From Duganella qianjiadongensis (GTDB lineage: Bacteria; Pseudomonadota; Gammaproteobacteria; Burkholderiales; Burkholderiaceae_D), in NCBI RefSeq assembly GCF_009857915.1, contig NZ_WWCM01000003.1:310001-374000 (forward strand): a DNA stretch of 64,000 nucleotides, in the 5' to 3' direction. Shown here piece after piece: positions 63,794 to 64,000 of the stretch (positions are counted from its first letter, which is position 1; each line of letters starts with the position of its first letter). The notes beneath the pieces are model-generated. The model worked only from the letters and a program-made list of their open reading frames with translations. It searched no databases and was not told the origin of the DNA. Both the position numbers and the translations under genes were made by a program.

Positions 63794-63833
63794 GGGCCGC
63801 CATGCACAAGCTATGCATGGTGGCCCTTTTTTT
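63794..63833. terminator. intrinsic terminator after aroG
   Basis: GGGCCGCCATGCA (63794-63806) and TGCATGGTGGCCC (63814-63826) form a 13-pair stem with one G-T pair, then seven T. A run of A at 63785-63790 lets it also stop minus-strand transcripts from the receptor at the right edge. Confidence 0.93.
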
Positions 63834-63843
63834 ATCTCCCCGT

Positions 63844-63877
63844 CTAAAACAGTCTAGTTCGCGCTAAAACAGTCTAG
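63844..63877. repeat. 14-base direct repeat, two copies
   Basis: CTAAAACAGTCTAG occurs at 63844-63857 and 63864-63877, 20 bases apart (about two helical turns). It lies between the aroG terminator and the end of the partial receptor gene. Its role is unknown; it could bind a protein or be a slippage product. Confidence 0.7.
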
Positions 63878-63905
63878 ACGAGTCCAGTTTCCACTATTTC
63901 CACGT

Positions 63906-64000
63906 TCAGAATTTGTAGTTGGCCGTCAGGTAGAAGCTGCGGCCCAGCGGGTCGGCGTAGCGTCCGTCGTAGCCCACCTGATTGCCGCCGCCGGAGTTGC
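63906..64000 (-). CDS. TonB-dependent receptor, C-terminal end only
   Basis: The right edge cuts this minus-strand gene. The visible end encodes NSGGGNQVGYDGRYADPLGR and then FYLTANYKF before a TGA at 63908-63906. A final barrel strand with a terminal Phe and the pattern YADPLGRSFYL are typical of the last strand of TonB-dependent receptors. The remainder lies beyond 64000, so size and ligand cannot be judged. Confidence 0.8.
   Translation of the reverse strand, partial: NSGGGNQVGYDGRYADPLGRSFYLTANYKF

Overview
The window looks like chromosomal DNA of a betaproteobacterium of the Oxalobacteraceae (Massilia, Duganella or Janthinobacterium type). The basis is protein-level recognition of core genes (ispB-rplU-rpmA-obgE-proB, yhdP-glnE, glnA-ntrB-ntrC, rsxB-nth), the intracellular polyhydroxyalkanoate (PHA) genes, the many TonB-dependent receptors and the high G+C at third codon positions. 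No species can be named from sequence alone. Gene starts were moved from the longest open frame where a Shine-Dalgarno site, a signal peptide or family length favoured another codon.

Layout. 1-0.7 kb: unresolved left edge and tRNA-Pro(CGG). 0.7-3.4 kb: a TonB-dependent receptor and arsC. 3.4-7.9 kb: ispB (minus), then rplU-rpmA, obgE and proB. 7.9-16.4 kb: HAF-repeat protein, rsxB-nth, PHA depolymerase, ferredoxin/ferredoxin reductase, a PHA-associated small protein, acyl-CoA-binding protein, HU, an anti-sigma-like membrane protein and FKBP. 16.5-21.2 kb: a tightly packed plus-strand operon (beta-propeller, NodB-type deacetylase, sterol desaturase, EI24 membrane protein, CinA-like protein). 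21.4-26.7 kb: an atypical class A penicillin-binding protein, a membrane-anchored TAXI solute-binding protein and a rhodanese. 26.7-31.8 kb: the nitrogen-control locus glnA-(DUF4124)-ntrB-ntrC, with a sigma-54 promoter and three NtrC-like enhancer sites. 31.9-34.5 kb: corA and a FAD protein. 34.5-35.75 kb: an A+T-rich gene-free stretch before a receptor with highly-expressed-type codon use. 38.8-41.2 kb: two tandem aspartyl/asparaginyl beta-hydroxylase paralogues. 41.4-45.5 kb: rsmE, tkt, gap. 45.6-48.7 kb: NifQ-like protein, SUOX-fold periplasmic protein and TonB receptor. 49-52 kb: another receptor. 52.1-63.8 kb: Cache protein, glnE, yhdP-nitrilase-tldD, and aroG behind a Phe/Tyr attenuator. 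The right edge cuts a further receptor.

Main discovery candidate. The minus-strand operon at 45.6-48.7 kb joins a TonB-dependent receptor, a small exported protein with the sulfite-oxidase/molybdopterin-binding fold and a NifQ-family protein. Upstream lie two palindromes resembling ModE (molybdate sensor) operators, one almost perfect. Together they suggest a molybdenum-responsive, TonB-dependent molybdenum acquisition and handling system in a region without nif genes.

Other highlights. The DAHP synthase gene aroG has a complete attenuator: a 21-codon leader with seven Phe/Tyr codons in nine, a terminator, and a competing antiterminator segment. The glnA enhancer has three tandem NtrC-like sites. 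GlnA, NtrB, NtrC and GlnE together give the nitrogen-assimilation control circuit within one window.
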